Notes: a model not told the origin generated them from the letters alone. A DNA stretch of 64,000 nucleotides from Trichaptum fuscoviolaceum (GCA_910574455.1 CAJSYZ010000001.1:5359518-5423517); one strand, 5' to 3'; shown: positions 24,182 through 35,599, counted from the first letter of the stretch. Made by a program: numbers and translations.

Positions 24182-25191
24182 TTGATACGCCGTTTGGTTT
24201 AATATTACTTATACAACTGTATTCCTGTGCATGTCAATTAAATGAAATATTCCATAATGATAATCGAGCTAATGGTGCTATAGCCTATCACACAGCGTTA
24301 ACAAGCTGGGAGTCATGTGGAAGCAAAAGATATGGAGAGTGTCATACGATTCTTCTGAGCACATCTTCTGTAAAGCAGGACTAGTCTGTGAGGTGATCTT
24401 TGAAAGCATCAAGTTCCAGCGGAGATCATAGTATAAAGCTTCAGCCTGAGGTTATGGGTCAATTATACCAGAGAGCACTTGCTTTGAACTAATACGCGAA
24501 CTTCTAATTTGACCTGCACTTTAGTCTAGGCGATGTTGCAAATATGCCCAATATTACTGATTTCGCCTGTTGAAGCTCTCTTCAACCTCTTGGCCTCGGT
24601 CGGTCGGTCGGATTTGGAACCAAACAAGAAAGTACTTGACCAAATAAGAAGACTCTTGTCCTTGGCTAATGACATATATACAGTATGTGTGTAATATTTT
24701 ACCAACGGAAAGCCAGGCTCGACTGCAGCTTTGACTCAAAGGACGGTCTTGAAGAAGAATTAGTGCCATTGAATTGGCCTCTTTCGAGTTCTCGTGGAGG
24801 CCTTAACATACAGAAAGAAATGTACTTGTTCTCCTACGAGATTAACATCAACAAAGACTTCATGTTTGGCTATCGTCCGTTTGTTCTCTAACGCCAGGCC
24901 CGCGCTCAGATGAGAGAAATGCAAACTTGATATTGGAGTAGCTCAAGATTATACTGTTTCTCAGCAATCGAATTCAGGTATTCGCTCACTTCCTCAGCAA
25001 GTACGGTTGCTTTGAATGACGGCGAAAGATAATGTTTTGGGAACAGTGCAATCATAGAGTCCTTGATAGACTATAAGTGACACAGGTTTATGGCCGCATG
25101 AAACTGTCGGTTTCTTGACTCCTCTGCGCTTGTTCGCTTCTTTCTCGTCAGATTCCGTGCTTTAACACTGGTTGAAGGCCCGCATATTTCT
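24182..25191. other. Palindrome spacer, left part; no supported gene
   Basis: Homology with the right arm stops near 24433. The rest precedes SDR3 and contains a block (about 24.75-24.89 kb) resembling 17.70-17.85 kb ahead of SDR2. The frame at 24685-24891 overlaps this block but shows no known domain. Confidence 0.55.
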
Positions 25192-26550
25192 ATGATGCCT
25201 GACGCAGAAAAGCCTCTTGTACTGGTATGCGTGTTCAAACATCAACCCACTGCCATAGTAAACTAGAGTTGCTTGCCTTTATGTCCAGATCACTGGCGCG
25301 ACAGGCTTCATAGGCTCGCATGTGCTGCACCAGCTACTACAGGCTGAGTACCCTGTCCGGGCGTCAGTACCATTTCACACTTTGCGTCAAAGTTTGACAC
25401 TCACTGTTGCGCTTCCTAATACTTTAGCACCGCGCGCCCTGCCAAGGTTGATGTGCTCAAAGAGACTTACGGAAATAAAGTCGATGTTGTTCCCATCGCG
25501 GACCTTGTTACCGGAGACTATACTAAGGCTTTGAAAGGTCAGCATCAGAGATCCTCATAAAAAGTCCATCCCATAATCCCTTTGAACAAGGCGTCGGTGC
25601 GATCATCCATGTGGCTTCGCCGATGATAGGCAAGGAGGAAGCAGCTCTGATGGTGCATGTGAGACAGCTACCGAAGCACATAGCTTCTTGTGACTTACTT
25701 ACACCTCGCGATAGAACGCAGTCGAAGGGACAATGAACATTACCCGCCAAGCCGCAGCGGCGGGCGTGAAGAGACTCATCATAACGAGTAGCCTTTCTTC
25801 GCTTGCGGATATGAACAAGCCCGAGCTATTTTATACCAATGCAGTGCTGACTGACAAGGACTTCAACCCAGCCACAGTGGAGGAGACATTGTCAGGCAAA
25901 CACGACCCGTTCTGGGTATATTGCGCGGTCAAGGCTCTTTCAGAGAGGGCCGTGTGGAAATTCGCTGATGAGCACCCAGAGATTGATATCAGCACTAGTA
26001 AGCAATCATTCTGTACAAGAAAGCGACATAGTACTGATGCATACCTGTTCGCCTAGTTCACCCAAGTTTCATCTATGGTCCGTTATTGCCTGGTACAAAG
26101 ATTGCCAAAGGAGATTATGCATCTCTCTCTACCATCGACTACTTCTGGAAAGCAGTACTTCCGGAGGGAGGCTCTTCCGTCACGATAGACCGCGTGCCGC
26201 AGCTAGTCATACCAATAACCGTCGACGTCCGTGATGCAGCCCGTGCGCACGTACTTGCGCTCACCGCACCGCTAGCTTCAGAGATCGGTCAAAAGCGTTT
26301 TCTAGTCACGGGCCCGAGCTTGACGTGGCTTGACGCGGTTATTCACTTGCGTGAGGTGATGCCAGAGCTTGCAGATCGGCTGCCTACACTCGCGGAGGGT
26401 GCTAATGAGAAGCCACCGCAGCCGGTAATCACTGGCGATGTTGCAAGGACTGAGGAAGTGCTTGGTTTGGGAGAGTATATCGACTGGAGGAAGACGGCAG
26501 AAGATACGATGAAGAGTATTTTGGAGGTCGAGAAGAGTTGGGAGGCATAA
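25192..26550 (+). CDS. NAD(P)-dependent ketoreductase, DFR/GRE2-like SDR (SDR3)
   Basis: Two ATGs in a row at 25192 and 25195 give MMPDAEKPLVL. There are six exons with the same intron positions as SDR2. Features are TGATGFIGSHV, the active site FWVYCAVK (YxxxK), HPSFIYGPLLPGTKIAKGDY, VDVRDAARAHVLALTAP, and the end EVEKSWEA at 26550. The frame is intact. The protein is very close to SDR2. It sits alone in the spacer of the large inverted duplication, in the same orientation as SDR2 about 7 kb upstream. NADPH-dependent carbonyl reduction is expected; substrate unknown. Confidence 0.9.
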
Positions 26551-26992
26551 ATAATCATTATTCCTCAGATACCGGCAATTGTCCAGATTGTGACGTGACG
26601 ATGCTAGATCATAGTCTCATTATCATGAAACTCCATTCCTTTAAACTTAAAAGTGAAGTTTGTTTTGGACGTTGAGCTAGTGAGAAGATGAAACAAACAG
26701 ATGGTTAATGTTGATGTTAAGATGAGAATTGTTAACGGTGTTGCCAACTTCAAGTTGGCAGAGTTCGATCTCCGCTAGAACTTGATGTTACCTTTCAAAG
26801 GTCCTGCTTTACAGAAGATGTGCTCAGAAGCATCGTATGACACTCTCCATATCTTTTGCTTCCACATGACTCCCAGCTTGTTAACGCTGTGCGATAGGCT
26901 ATAGCACCATTGGCTCGATTACCATTATGGAATATTTCATTTCATTGAGGAATACAGTTGTATAAGTAATATTAAACCAAACGGCGTATCAA
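26551..26992. other. Spacer/right-arm junction
   Basis: No gene. From about 26770 onwards the sequence is the reverse complement of the region after the left ABC gene. A perfect short palindrome lies at 26742-26760, next to this border. Confidence 0.6.
26742..26760. repeat. Perfect 9-bp palindrome with 1-nt centre at arm junction
   Basis: TGCCAACTT-C-AAGTTGGCA. It sits within about 20 bases of where similarity between the two palindrome arms ends. Confidence 0.8.
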
Positions 26993-29642
26993 TCAGTTCT
27001 ATAGATTGGTCAAAATCAGATGAGGGCTAAGCAAGAAGGAAACAGTTCGAACTCACAGGTAAGAAAGCTTGAGCTTGGACATTATGCAGCTTGTAGTATT
27101 CGCCACCCTTCCTAATTAGTTCATCGTGCGTTCCTTGCTCGACCAGCTTCCCTTCTTTCATACATCTAATTGAAACGAGTAAGTGCGTTGCTTCAGCACA
27201 ATGAAGGCATTCAACGTACAGAATAAGATCAGCGAAACGAGTCAGATGGCCGAAGCGATGAGTAATGAAGACAACTGTCTTCCCTCCCCGAAATGCCTTT
27301 AGTTTAGTGAAGAGCTCAAACTCCCCCTCGGGGTCCAATGCAGACGTTGGCTCATCCGCTGCAAGGAATCGGATGTGTCCGCCGCTGAGACGCATGAACG
27401 TCCGAGATCTAACGTATGTCGCGAAGGTGTCAGCCTTTCTTGAACGATACCCACAAGAACATGTCAAACTCACGCAGCTAGCCTCTGGCTCTCGCCACCC
27501 GAGATATCCGTCGTCTTCTCCTTTCCATCGACAAGAGCCTTCAAGTCCTCGATCGTGTCACCAGGGAAGTGCGCATCTGAGATCTTAACCGGATACAGGA
27601 CCGTATCCATGCCCTTCTCCAGCTTATTGATAAAGCCGAGTGCGCCACCCTGGTTCGCTGCCGCCTCAAGCTCCTCTATGGAGGCCTCGTCGTCAATTTT
27701 GCGTTCAGGTAGGCCGAGAGCGATGTTTTCACGAAGGCTCAGTGGATATGGCGTGTGGTCCTGACGGAGGACAGCCATGGCGCGACGAACGTCCGCGACC
27801 CGATATTCCTGAATCGGCGTCCCATCAAGGAGGATAGTACCGCTGGAAGGGTTGTACAGACGATTGAAGAGCTTGATAATCGAAGACTTGCCGCTCCCAT
27901 TCACTCCGACGATGACGACCATTTGTCCTGGTTTGAGCTTAAAGGATACACCATCGATAGCATTTTTCTTCGCCCCAGGATAAGCGAACGTCACATCCCT
28001 TAATTGGGACCTTAGCAACACATCGGAAGACGCAAAGATTCAACTCACCTGAATTCAATCTCGGCACCCGCGTGCTTCACATCCACAGGAGGGTATTCGA
28101 GTTTGCCATCCACAAAGTTGCAGAAAGTAGTCTCAGCAGTATAGATATTCTTCACCGTAGTCAAGTTGCGCGACAGGCCTTGATACTCCCACTTCAAAGA
28201 AGCGAAAGTCCACGAAATAGTCTGCGCAGTCTGCTGTAGGACAGAAAGGGAAGTCACATTCATATTCTCTATGTCAAAGAGCGTTTTGATGGCGAATATG
28301 ATCTACGATGAAATGTCTGGCGTCAGTATCCGGAAATTCTAACAGGGAAGAGAAACAAAACGTACGAGAGGAAAGTCGGAAGAAAGCTGGTCGACTGTCT
28401 GCATAAGCACAGACGTCCGACCGGAATATTGGGAGGCCGCGTCTTCTGTGCATTGATCACCAAGGATGGTTCGCTGCTTCATATATTCTTTTTCGACGTA
28501 TTTACCAACGCCGTCGCTTAGGCGGTCTGAGCGATGAGTGTCACTATAAGCAAGAGAGTACAGCGCAGCCATTCGCATGTATGCAGGTTCGATGCAGTAC
28601 GACACGTAAGCTATTCACATCCATCAGTGACCATGCTTTTATGATGCAATGTCAAAACTCACGTTTGTTCCATAGTCCATCAACCCCACTAGCTTCCACG
28701 AGGTAGTTGATGATTGGGATTGTAATACACGCAGCAAGGAAGATGGGATCTCCGGAGTTCTTGTTGAATAGAGAGACAACCATAAATAGCTGAGAGCCGA
28801 TGCGCGTGATGCTAAAAACTATCATGGATAATCTAGAGAATGTGCGCCAAGCGTCGTCGTCATACTGCAATGACCAGTGTTCGCCAAGCTTATTTTTCAC
28901 CTCTGGGTCTATACGAGGTTTCAGATTCATCATGTGGCGGGCAGTGGCGATGTGACTTACTATTAGCAGAAGCCAGGTCCAAATTCAAGGAGACTCGCAT
29001 GTTCTTGAGGACGAAATGATATTTGATACGGTCCTTGAGAATTTCTTCGTGGCGAAGCCTATGTTTGAGATCATATCAGCTTCCGCATCAGTTGTTAGAC
29101 CAAGAAAGGCGTACATGAGTCTAGTGAGGACGCTAGAAACTAGAGAGCAAAGGCATCTTGATAAGATGGCCCATATGATCGCGCTTCTGCTAACATCTTT
29201 CCCTTGTACCCGATCGCCGATCTAAATAGTGCATACTTCAGCGAGCTATCAAGTCAAGAAGTCTTATGGAGGTGCTCACGACTTCAAGCAATCGGCTGGT
29301 ATAGTAAAGAGAGAGCCCACCTTCCACACTGTTCCACAGGTTCTTGATTCCGTAAGTTATAAGATATTTTGGGGCGGCTTGGTATATTTCAGAGAAGAAG
29401 CGGATGAGATAAGGGATATATTGAAAGTAGGTGTCAAGTGATTTGTTGATTGAGTCTCTTGTTGGAAGTTGAAAAGAAGAAAGGCGTTCAAAGATGGACG
29501 ATTCCGCGAGAATAACAATCTCCCAAACGCCAAATCGGTGCTTCTCCCACCGGTGGTCTTGTTCCTTTACCTTCTCATCAATGTCTTGAGGTACGGATTG
29601 TGAGAGGAAAGGGAGGAGAATGAGCAAGAGTTCTAGGATCAT
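26993..29642 (-). CDS. ABC transporter half-molecule, MDR/HMT1-like (right arm)
   Basis: Mirror copy of the gene at 21533-24181, with the same exon structure including the small N-stop last exon. It begins MILELLLILLPFLSQSVPQ. The NBD is intact: RDVTFAYPGAKK, Walker A GVNGSGKSS, signature SGGESQR, Walker B DEPTSALD and H-loop THRFGHL. Compared with the left copy the NBD differs at only a few residues, the YVSYCIEPAYMRMAALY exon at a moderate number, and the first and fourth exons at many. All inspected introns keep GT-AG and phase, so both copies may be active. Confidence 0.85.
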
Positions 29643-30025
29643 GCGTGGTGGGCTCTGGTGTTTGCCATATTAGAGAATTTCCGCTCTTTATACACAGTGA
29701 CGCCACCTCCTGCATCGGGGATAGTCGAGCATTGCACCCATGACTCGTGCACACTGACACCAATTAGTAAACTGCACTGCGTCTTCACAATGAAAAGTTC
29801 ATACCAATGACTTGTTCACAACTATGCAGTCTCCGTTCTCGTTGATTGATAAGCGCCCGTTTAAACGACAGAGCATTGGTAGACGCATGTGCTGAGTATA
29901 TGACTCTACTAAAACCCATCGACCTCCAATTCCAGGAAGAACGATGATTAACAGTCATGAGGCAGGGTCGTAGGGTAAACCGAAGTAGTAATTAACTCAC
30001 AGACGCCAACCCATGCTATGCGATT
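29643..30025. other. Intergenic, no supported gene
   Basis: Promoter side of the right-arm ABC gene and 3' side of the GDSL pseudogene. Confidence 0.5.
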
Positions 30026-31060
30026 TTCTCCCCTATCTTCTCTTCAGCAGCTCTGTTGTTGACACGGTGCTCATCCTCAGCTGTGCTGCCGTCGGTACCG
30101 GTGCTCGGATCCTCCGCATCCCTCGCAATTGCAGAAGTTGTATGCCAGATATCCGAGTCGCCACACCCCTTCTTCCGGTCCTCCACCCGAAATCCGTATA
30201 TCTCGGGGTCGCTGAGCAAATTTTCGAACTTCCGCCACGAGGACAAAAGCAGGACCGCCGTTTCGGGTCGAGCGTCGCTGGTTTTTTTGACCAGCTCGGG
30301 CTAAAAGAGACGTATTCCAACACGTGTATTTGTTAATCGTGTTGAAGTCGTTTTACTTTTACCAACTTATCAAAAACATTAGTGGCGAGTTACTTAAGAC
30401 TTGAAAGTCTGCTTACTTGCTAGCGATAGGTGAATTGGGCGTGCGTCAATGAACATGAAGTTGCGGGCACCATCGTTGCGAAGGTCCTCTTGAGTTTTGG
30501 AGTAAAATGTGACTCCTATTATGATCGTCAGAGCAGCTGAGATTTTCGATGAAGGCAGGTCAGGCGAGATCACAATGAAAAGTATGATTGAGCTCACAAG
30601 CAATCATTAATCCCAATCCACGTTACTTTGGAAAGATGGAAAGAATAGCAGTTAGATATTGAGAAGACAAAACATGAGCTAGTTACACACCGAAAAGTGA
30701 ATCTGCACAGTCAACCAGTGTTCAACCAGCGAATGAAACCCAGACACGCTGTGTCCGTCGACTGCATAACCGTACCCCAGAATCCTGTGGTCGTTGTCTT
30801 CGAGAGTCAACCAAGTGTCCACTCAGCTCAGTGTCCCTTCCCATCGCCCTCGGTATACGTGTTGCCGGGAAACTTTATGCCCAGTGTGCCATCTTCAGTA
30901 GAGTGCGTTGGACGACGATGATACCCGACTGCTTTGTACGAGTCCCCCCTGTATATCATAGACCATGGATGAGACAATAAGGAGATATTGGGTATAACAG
31001 AGCTTACACAAAAGACAACGAGATGCTTTATTTGAAGATTAAACCCGCTATCGCAGGACG
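30026..31060 (-). pseudogene. GDSL esterase pseudogene (right arm)
   Basis: Counterpart of 19882-21052. The exon end KHLVVF and GDSYKAVGYHRRP are recognisable, but an extra T before the first intron breaks the frame. About 20 bases are missing after NTYTE and a stop follows. In the last exon the WVDHLHP stretch carrying the catalytic Asp and His is deleted: the sequence jumps from DIW to a shortened TTSAIARD. TWIGINDC and ARNFMFIDARPIHLS are still visible. A functional enzyme is very unlikely. Confidence 0.85.
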
Positions 31061-31594
31061 AAATGCACAACCACTGAGAGTCACCATTGGCATCATTGTT
31101 TTGCAGTCCTATCGTGGACTGGATACACAGCAAGGGTGTTAGCAAGAATGCTACCTTGACGGGCGTGATATTGTTATTAGCGGAAGGGGAGGACGGTGTT
31201 GACTGGGACTGAATAAGTAAGTACACCCACTGGCGGTACTACATCGGCGATCACTTATTTACCCGGGACACCGGAGACTTGCATCACGACCTCAGGTTTG
31301 AATGCCGCACCGACTCGCTCAACGCCGGCAGCCATTTATAGAGCGTGTCGCGCCCGACGCGACGCGACGCGTCTTTGCAACGAACAACGACCATCCGCTA
31401 ACCAATACCTGCCAGTCTTCCTAGTCAAAAGTAAGTTTTTCATAATAATCAGATGAATGAGTGAATGAAAACACGTTGTTCTACAGCTCAGCTACGCGCA
31501 TACAATGTCGAAGGTGAATATCACTCAGACATATGGGTGCTTTGGCCCAAACGGTGAGGAGTCGGGGTGCTCAACAAGAGACGCGACAGTTTAT
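31061..31594. other. Intergenic with GACGC-rich promoter motif
   Basis: No gene supported. A run of GACGC repeats ending in ACGCGTC lies at about 31350-31373, roughly 220 nt ahead of gene A. Confidence 0.55.
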
Positions 31595-32785
31595 ATGGCC
31601 AACGCGGTACGCAAATGAGCTCATAAAACCTTCTAAGTCAGACTTATCCATTCGCGTTCATCTAAGGAGCCTCATCGTCCGAGCCAGGAAATACATAGGC
31701 TCACTGTTCACAATTTTGCTCCAGTTTCTGCGGTTGAAGACAAGCCTACCAAGCTTTCAGTCTGTCAAATACTTCCAGAGATTGTCCTTCGAATCACGTT
31801 TGAAGCAATCGCCGATCCCGGGGACGAGATCTGCATCTCGCCTACCGACCAGGATCGTCTCGGGATCGCATACAGCCTGTGCCTTGTCAACAAACGTGTG
31901 AGGGGATGGATCGAGCCTTTACTCTACCGGTCTGTCTTTCTGGCATCATTCCAAAAGCTCCAATCATTCGCATATGCGGTGCAGTCCAAAGACCCGGAAT
32001 TTCTGTGCAACGTCCAAGCTCTTTGGATACCCTTTAGACAACGAATTCTAGAATGTGAATCTATCGATTCATTCGATTTTGAAGGTCTCTTTTCTGGGCT
32101 CGGGAGCTTGAAGAAACTTGGGCTTACGTCGGACTGGTTCGAAATTCTGTCTAAAGTCACTTCATCGACGTCCATCCGTAATCTTACGCTCATCAGACCA
32201 TACGATTCTTTCGGCAAGATATATCCGTATCTCAGCCACCTGTCTTTGCGCTCCTTGCACGTCATCAACCCTCACCCTGACTTTCTGCGTGGCTTGGCAG
32301 TGAACGCATCCATCTACGACAATGCGCGAAAATATCTCACGAGGATACCTCATATATGCGTCGAGTTCACCAACAGTCCAGGTCAACACCCATCACTGTA
32401 TATGCGTGTACTGGCCACCCTGCTTTCTGGCTTGAAACACGGACAGGCACGACGTGCGGCGAGTTCTCCACCCGCTAATGGAATTCACAATACAATATCC
32501 ACAGCTAAAAAGCGCTCTCTCCTGATAAAGTTTTGCCCGCTTATTATCAATGGGTCTATCGTCAATGACATTACAAGAATAAAGCAGCTCAAAACTTCTT
32601 GGTCTCAGGCTATCTCGGTTTATGAGGCTCGAGGGCCTGTCGACCGGCCTGTCGAGCTCGACGGTGTGTACCTTTCCGAGGAACAGGTTCAATGGTACAA
32701 AGAGCTGCCCGAAAGAGCTGTCCTGAAAACAAATACATCTAAAGACAGTGCAAGGCGCAAACGTAGCTGGGACGAGATGAATTAA
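31595..32785 (+). CDS. F-box-like protein A (right palindrome arm)
   Basis: Exon 1 is 12 nt (ATG GCC AAC GCG, 31595-31606). Intron 31607-31666 is GT-AG. Exon 2, 31667-32785, is open throughout. F-box-like part: ILPEIVLRITFEAIADPGDEICISP, then RLGIAYSLCLVNKRVRGWIEPLLYRSVF. Repeated units follow: NVQALWIPFR, GLGSLKKLGLTSDWF, IRNLTLIRP, LSLRSLHVINP. The C-terminal unit RPVELDGVYLSEEQVQWYKEL is shared with A' and B. About 376 residues. The proposed role as an SCF substrate adaptor rests on the F-box-like N-terminus only. Confidence 0.75.
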
Positions 32786-33960
32786 ATGGTACGCGGTGGG
32801 GGTAGAAAAAGATGTATACATAACTTCGATTGTAGCAAGGCTTCTTGAAGCAGATGTATGAGATGTATGATAGTACGAAGGCAGCCAGAAGTGTAGCATA
32901 TCAAATACATGTAATTGTCGACCTTGGTGGGTAGCCTTTTGCAATTGTGCTAGGGAATTACTTGCGAGTGCATGTACCATCCTTTGAGATTAATTTTGAT
33001 CTTCTCAAATCCTGGTTGGCGAATGTTGGTGTATTCCAAATAAACTGTCTGAGCGACTTTGATGCAATCATTTCATACTCAAGCAACTCTGAAGTTCGTG
33101 ACCGCCCAAGATGCATCAGAAGTAGGTATAAGTTCTACCCCCAATACTCTCTCATTGAGCAAGTAAAAGAACCGTGTCTAGGCACACCTTCTGTGAAGCA
33201 GGAAGGAATCAATTCTGAGAAATACTCTCTACCTTTAGATGGCATACAAAGCGAAAAATGTAATGCTCTTCAATTACCTCAGCAACATTGATAATCCCCC
33301 TTCTTGCATCTGATAGAGGCCGACTTTGTAAGTGCGTTTCATTGCCTGGCTTACATATTGGCATCAGCCGCATGCAACTTGTATCTTAGTAAAATTGATG
33401 CAAGTAGTAAGCTACTCCCAGCTTTGCGCTCATACAATAAAAAACCTTTCTACTATCCAATTAACCCAGATAGAAGCATCTTCCTGCTTGCACCTGAGCG
33501 AAATCGCCTTTCAAAATATGTTTCATGTTGCCCAAGAAAGGGTCCTGTGAAAGCCATGATTGACGGAGAATGCACCGCGCGATTTAGCTGAGCATACTCA
33601 GTAGGGGTGAAGGTGTGCGCCCTTTGAATTAAGATAATAAGATAATGCCGGAATAATATGTTGTGGACGATGTCAACGAGCAACTTCAAGTTAGGAGCCT
33701 TCCAACTCTCTCGGTTATGCCAGTTCGGCATTTCACGTTCCCCCGGCCATCAAACGCGGCCGACGGCCGAACACCGGCACCGCAAGCAGGACCTGGCACC
33801 GCCACCTACGCGACACCTTCACGACGTTCACGTTCTTTGAAACCCGCTTCTTTGATGAACAACATCATTCAGGCTCCGATATCTCAAAGACATCCTATTT
33901 AAATAAAGTACGCCTTTCACCTTCTTCTAAAACTATAACTGAAATAAAACGCATCGTTCG
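32786..33960. other. Gene-poor interval with an F-box gene relic
   Basis: Short frames only, apart from a minus-strand relic near 33470-33525. The part from about 33.65 kb is homologous to the flank of B' (about 13.4-13.97 kb, inverted). Confidence 0.5.
33467..33525 (-). pseudogene. Relic of the C-terminal exon of the F-box/leucine-rich gene
   Basis: The minus strand reads FERRFRSGASRKML, matching LERRSRSGAARKIL at the end of the gene at 10247-11889. At nucleotide level CGCTCAGGTGCA and AGGAAGAT are shared. Nothing else of that gene is seen nearby. Confidence 0.55.
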
Positions 33961-34071
33961 CAAGGTCTTCAGTACTACGCAAGTAAGCTTTTGTTAGACA
34001 CTGCTCTTGCGACTGAGGCATTGGTCGGAGAGGAGTTGGGACTTCTATTGGCAGGAACCATGACGACTAAT

Positions 34072-35264
34072 ATGACAGACCGGGTACGTAGACATATCTT
34101 ACATTATCTTCGAGTAGGAGCTAAAACAAGACTGCTTCACGACAGGGACGTCGCTTACCATCACCTGAACCCACTACCGTCGTTCAAGCTGCACCTTCTG
34201 TAGTGGACGACTAATCTACCGACGATTCTATCTGTCAAAGGCTCCCAGAGATTGTTCTTCGAGCTATCTTCGAAACAATCATTCATCGCGGAGAGGATGT
34301 CTGCATCTCGCCTAAGGAGCATGAGCGCCTCGGAATCGCATACAACCTCTGCCTTGTCAATAAACGCGTTAGAGGGTGGATGGAGCCCTTACTCTATAGG
34401 TCGGTCTTATTGAGCTCGCGGAAAAAATGGGTTTCATTCGGATATACGCTCCAAACCAAAGATCCGGAGTTTCTGTCCAAGAATGTCCATGCACTTTGGA
34501 TTCTCTTTGGACTGAAACACACACTACCAAATGACTCGGAGTCTCTAGATTCTATCAACTACTGCCACCTCTTCCGCACTTTGAAGAACCTTACCAGACT
34601 TGGACTGGTGTCATTCTTCTTCCATGCTCTTTCAAGAGTCACTTCTCCATCATCTATCCGCGAGCTTACACTCGTTAAGCCTGAAGCTTCTTCGGACATC
34701 GTATGCGTTGATCACCTGTCCTTGCGCACCTTACACGTCATCGATCCTATTATCGATCTTAATATTTTAAGGATGGAAACAGATTTTTCCCCGATCTGGA
34801 AAATTCCGCAAGATTATTTCAGGAAAATTCCCCAGATATATTACGAATTCACCAACAGGCCTACATTTCACCCGGTAGAATTCATTCGAGCGATAGCCAT
34901 CCTGCTCACTGGTGTGGAGAAGGACTCGCCGTCGGCGGTTGGCTACCACAGTACGTTACCTCCGCTCGAATCTCGCTTTCTCTTGATCAAGCACTGCTTG
35001 AATAGCTCTGGTTTGTTCACAAACATGGGCAAATTAACGGTGGATCAGAACGCAACTTCTTGGGCTCAAGCTCTTGCGGTTTATGAAGCCCGTGGGCCGC
35101 CAGATCGCACTATCAGACTCGAAAGCGTGTATCTTTCTGAGGAACACTTCAATGGTATGGAGGGCTGTACAACTCAGTTCTCCCTGGCGTCACTGATTAA
35201 CGAATGTCATTGGAATGAAGTTAATTCATTGGTCCTGGGTCAAAGGGGAGAAGAAACAGAATAG
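34072..35264 (+). pseudogene. F-box-like gene B with one in-frame stop (right arm)
   Basis: Exon 1 is ATG ACA GAC CGG at 34072-34083 (an in-frame ATG at 34060 would add MTTN). A 62-nt GT-AG intron follows. Exon 2 begins GRRLPSPEPTTVVQAAPSVVDD and meets TAA at 34212-34214. The same frame then stays open to 35264: QRLPEIVLRAIFETIIHRGED, RLGIAYNLCLVNKRVRGWMEPLLYRSV, NVHALWILFG, LSLRTLHVIDP, and RTIRLESVYLSEEHF near the C-terminus. One nonsense codon ahead of the F-box-like region is the only clear lesion. A shorter protein from ATG 34380, lacking the F-box part, or a recent pseudogene are both possible. Confidence 0.7.
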
Positions 35265-35599
35265 TGTCTTCGCGAGGTTATTACAGGAGATGTGATGGAT
35301 GAATAATAGACATAATGGTAGTGAGAATCATACGATCATATACATGTATATCTACCTTAGCAGTGGACAGCCTTTTTTATGATTCTGGAGGAAGTTATCT
35401 TCTTGTGGTATTCCGACTTTCCTTCATCGATGAACCCGGTTAAAAAAGACTCACAAATAACAATTAGTGAATACATGTAATGAATCTCAGCTCATCTATT
35501 GTATGTAGTAAGCGACGTGAAAGACGATGACAGATCTTATGAGCAAATAAATCAGGAACGGGAACATCGGAAGAACGACGTATAGATATACCTCGACCA
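35265..35599. other. Intergenic, no supported gene
   Basis: 3' flanks of gene B (+) and of the minus-strand paralogue; AT-rich. Confidence 0.55.

Noticed and set aside
24685..24891. 68-codon frame before SDR3 as a small gene
   Set aside because: The homologous block before SDR2 is interrupted by a poly-C run and has no corresponding frame.
31061..31594. tRNA or small RNA gene in the GACGC-rich region
   Set aside because: No A/B box pair or cloverleaf could be drawn; the repeats look like promoter motifs.
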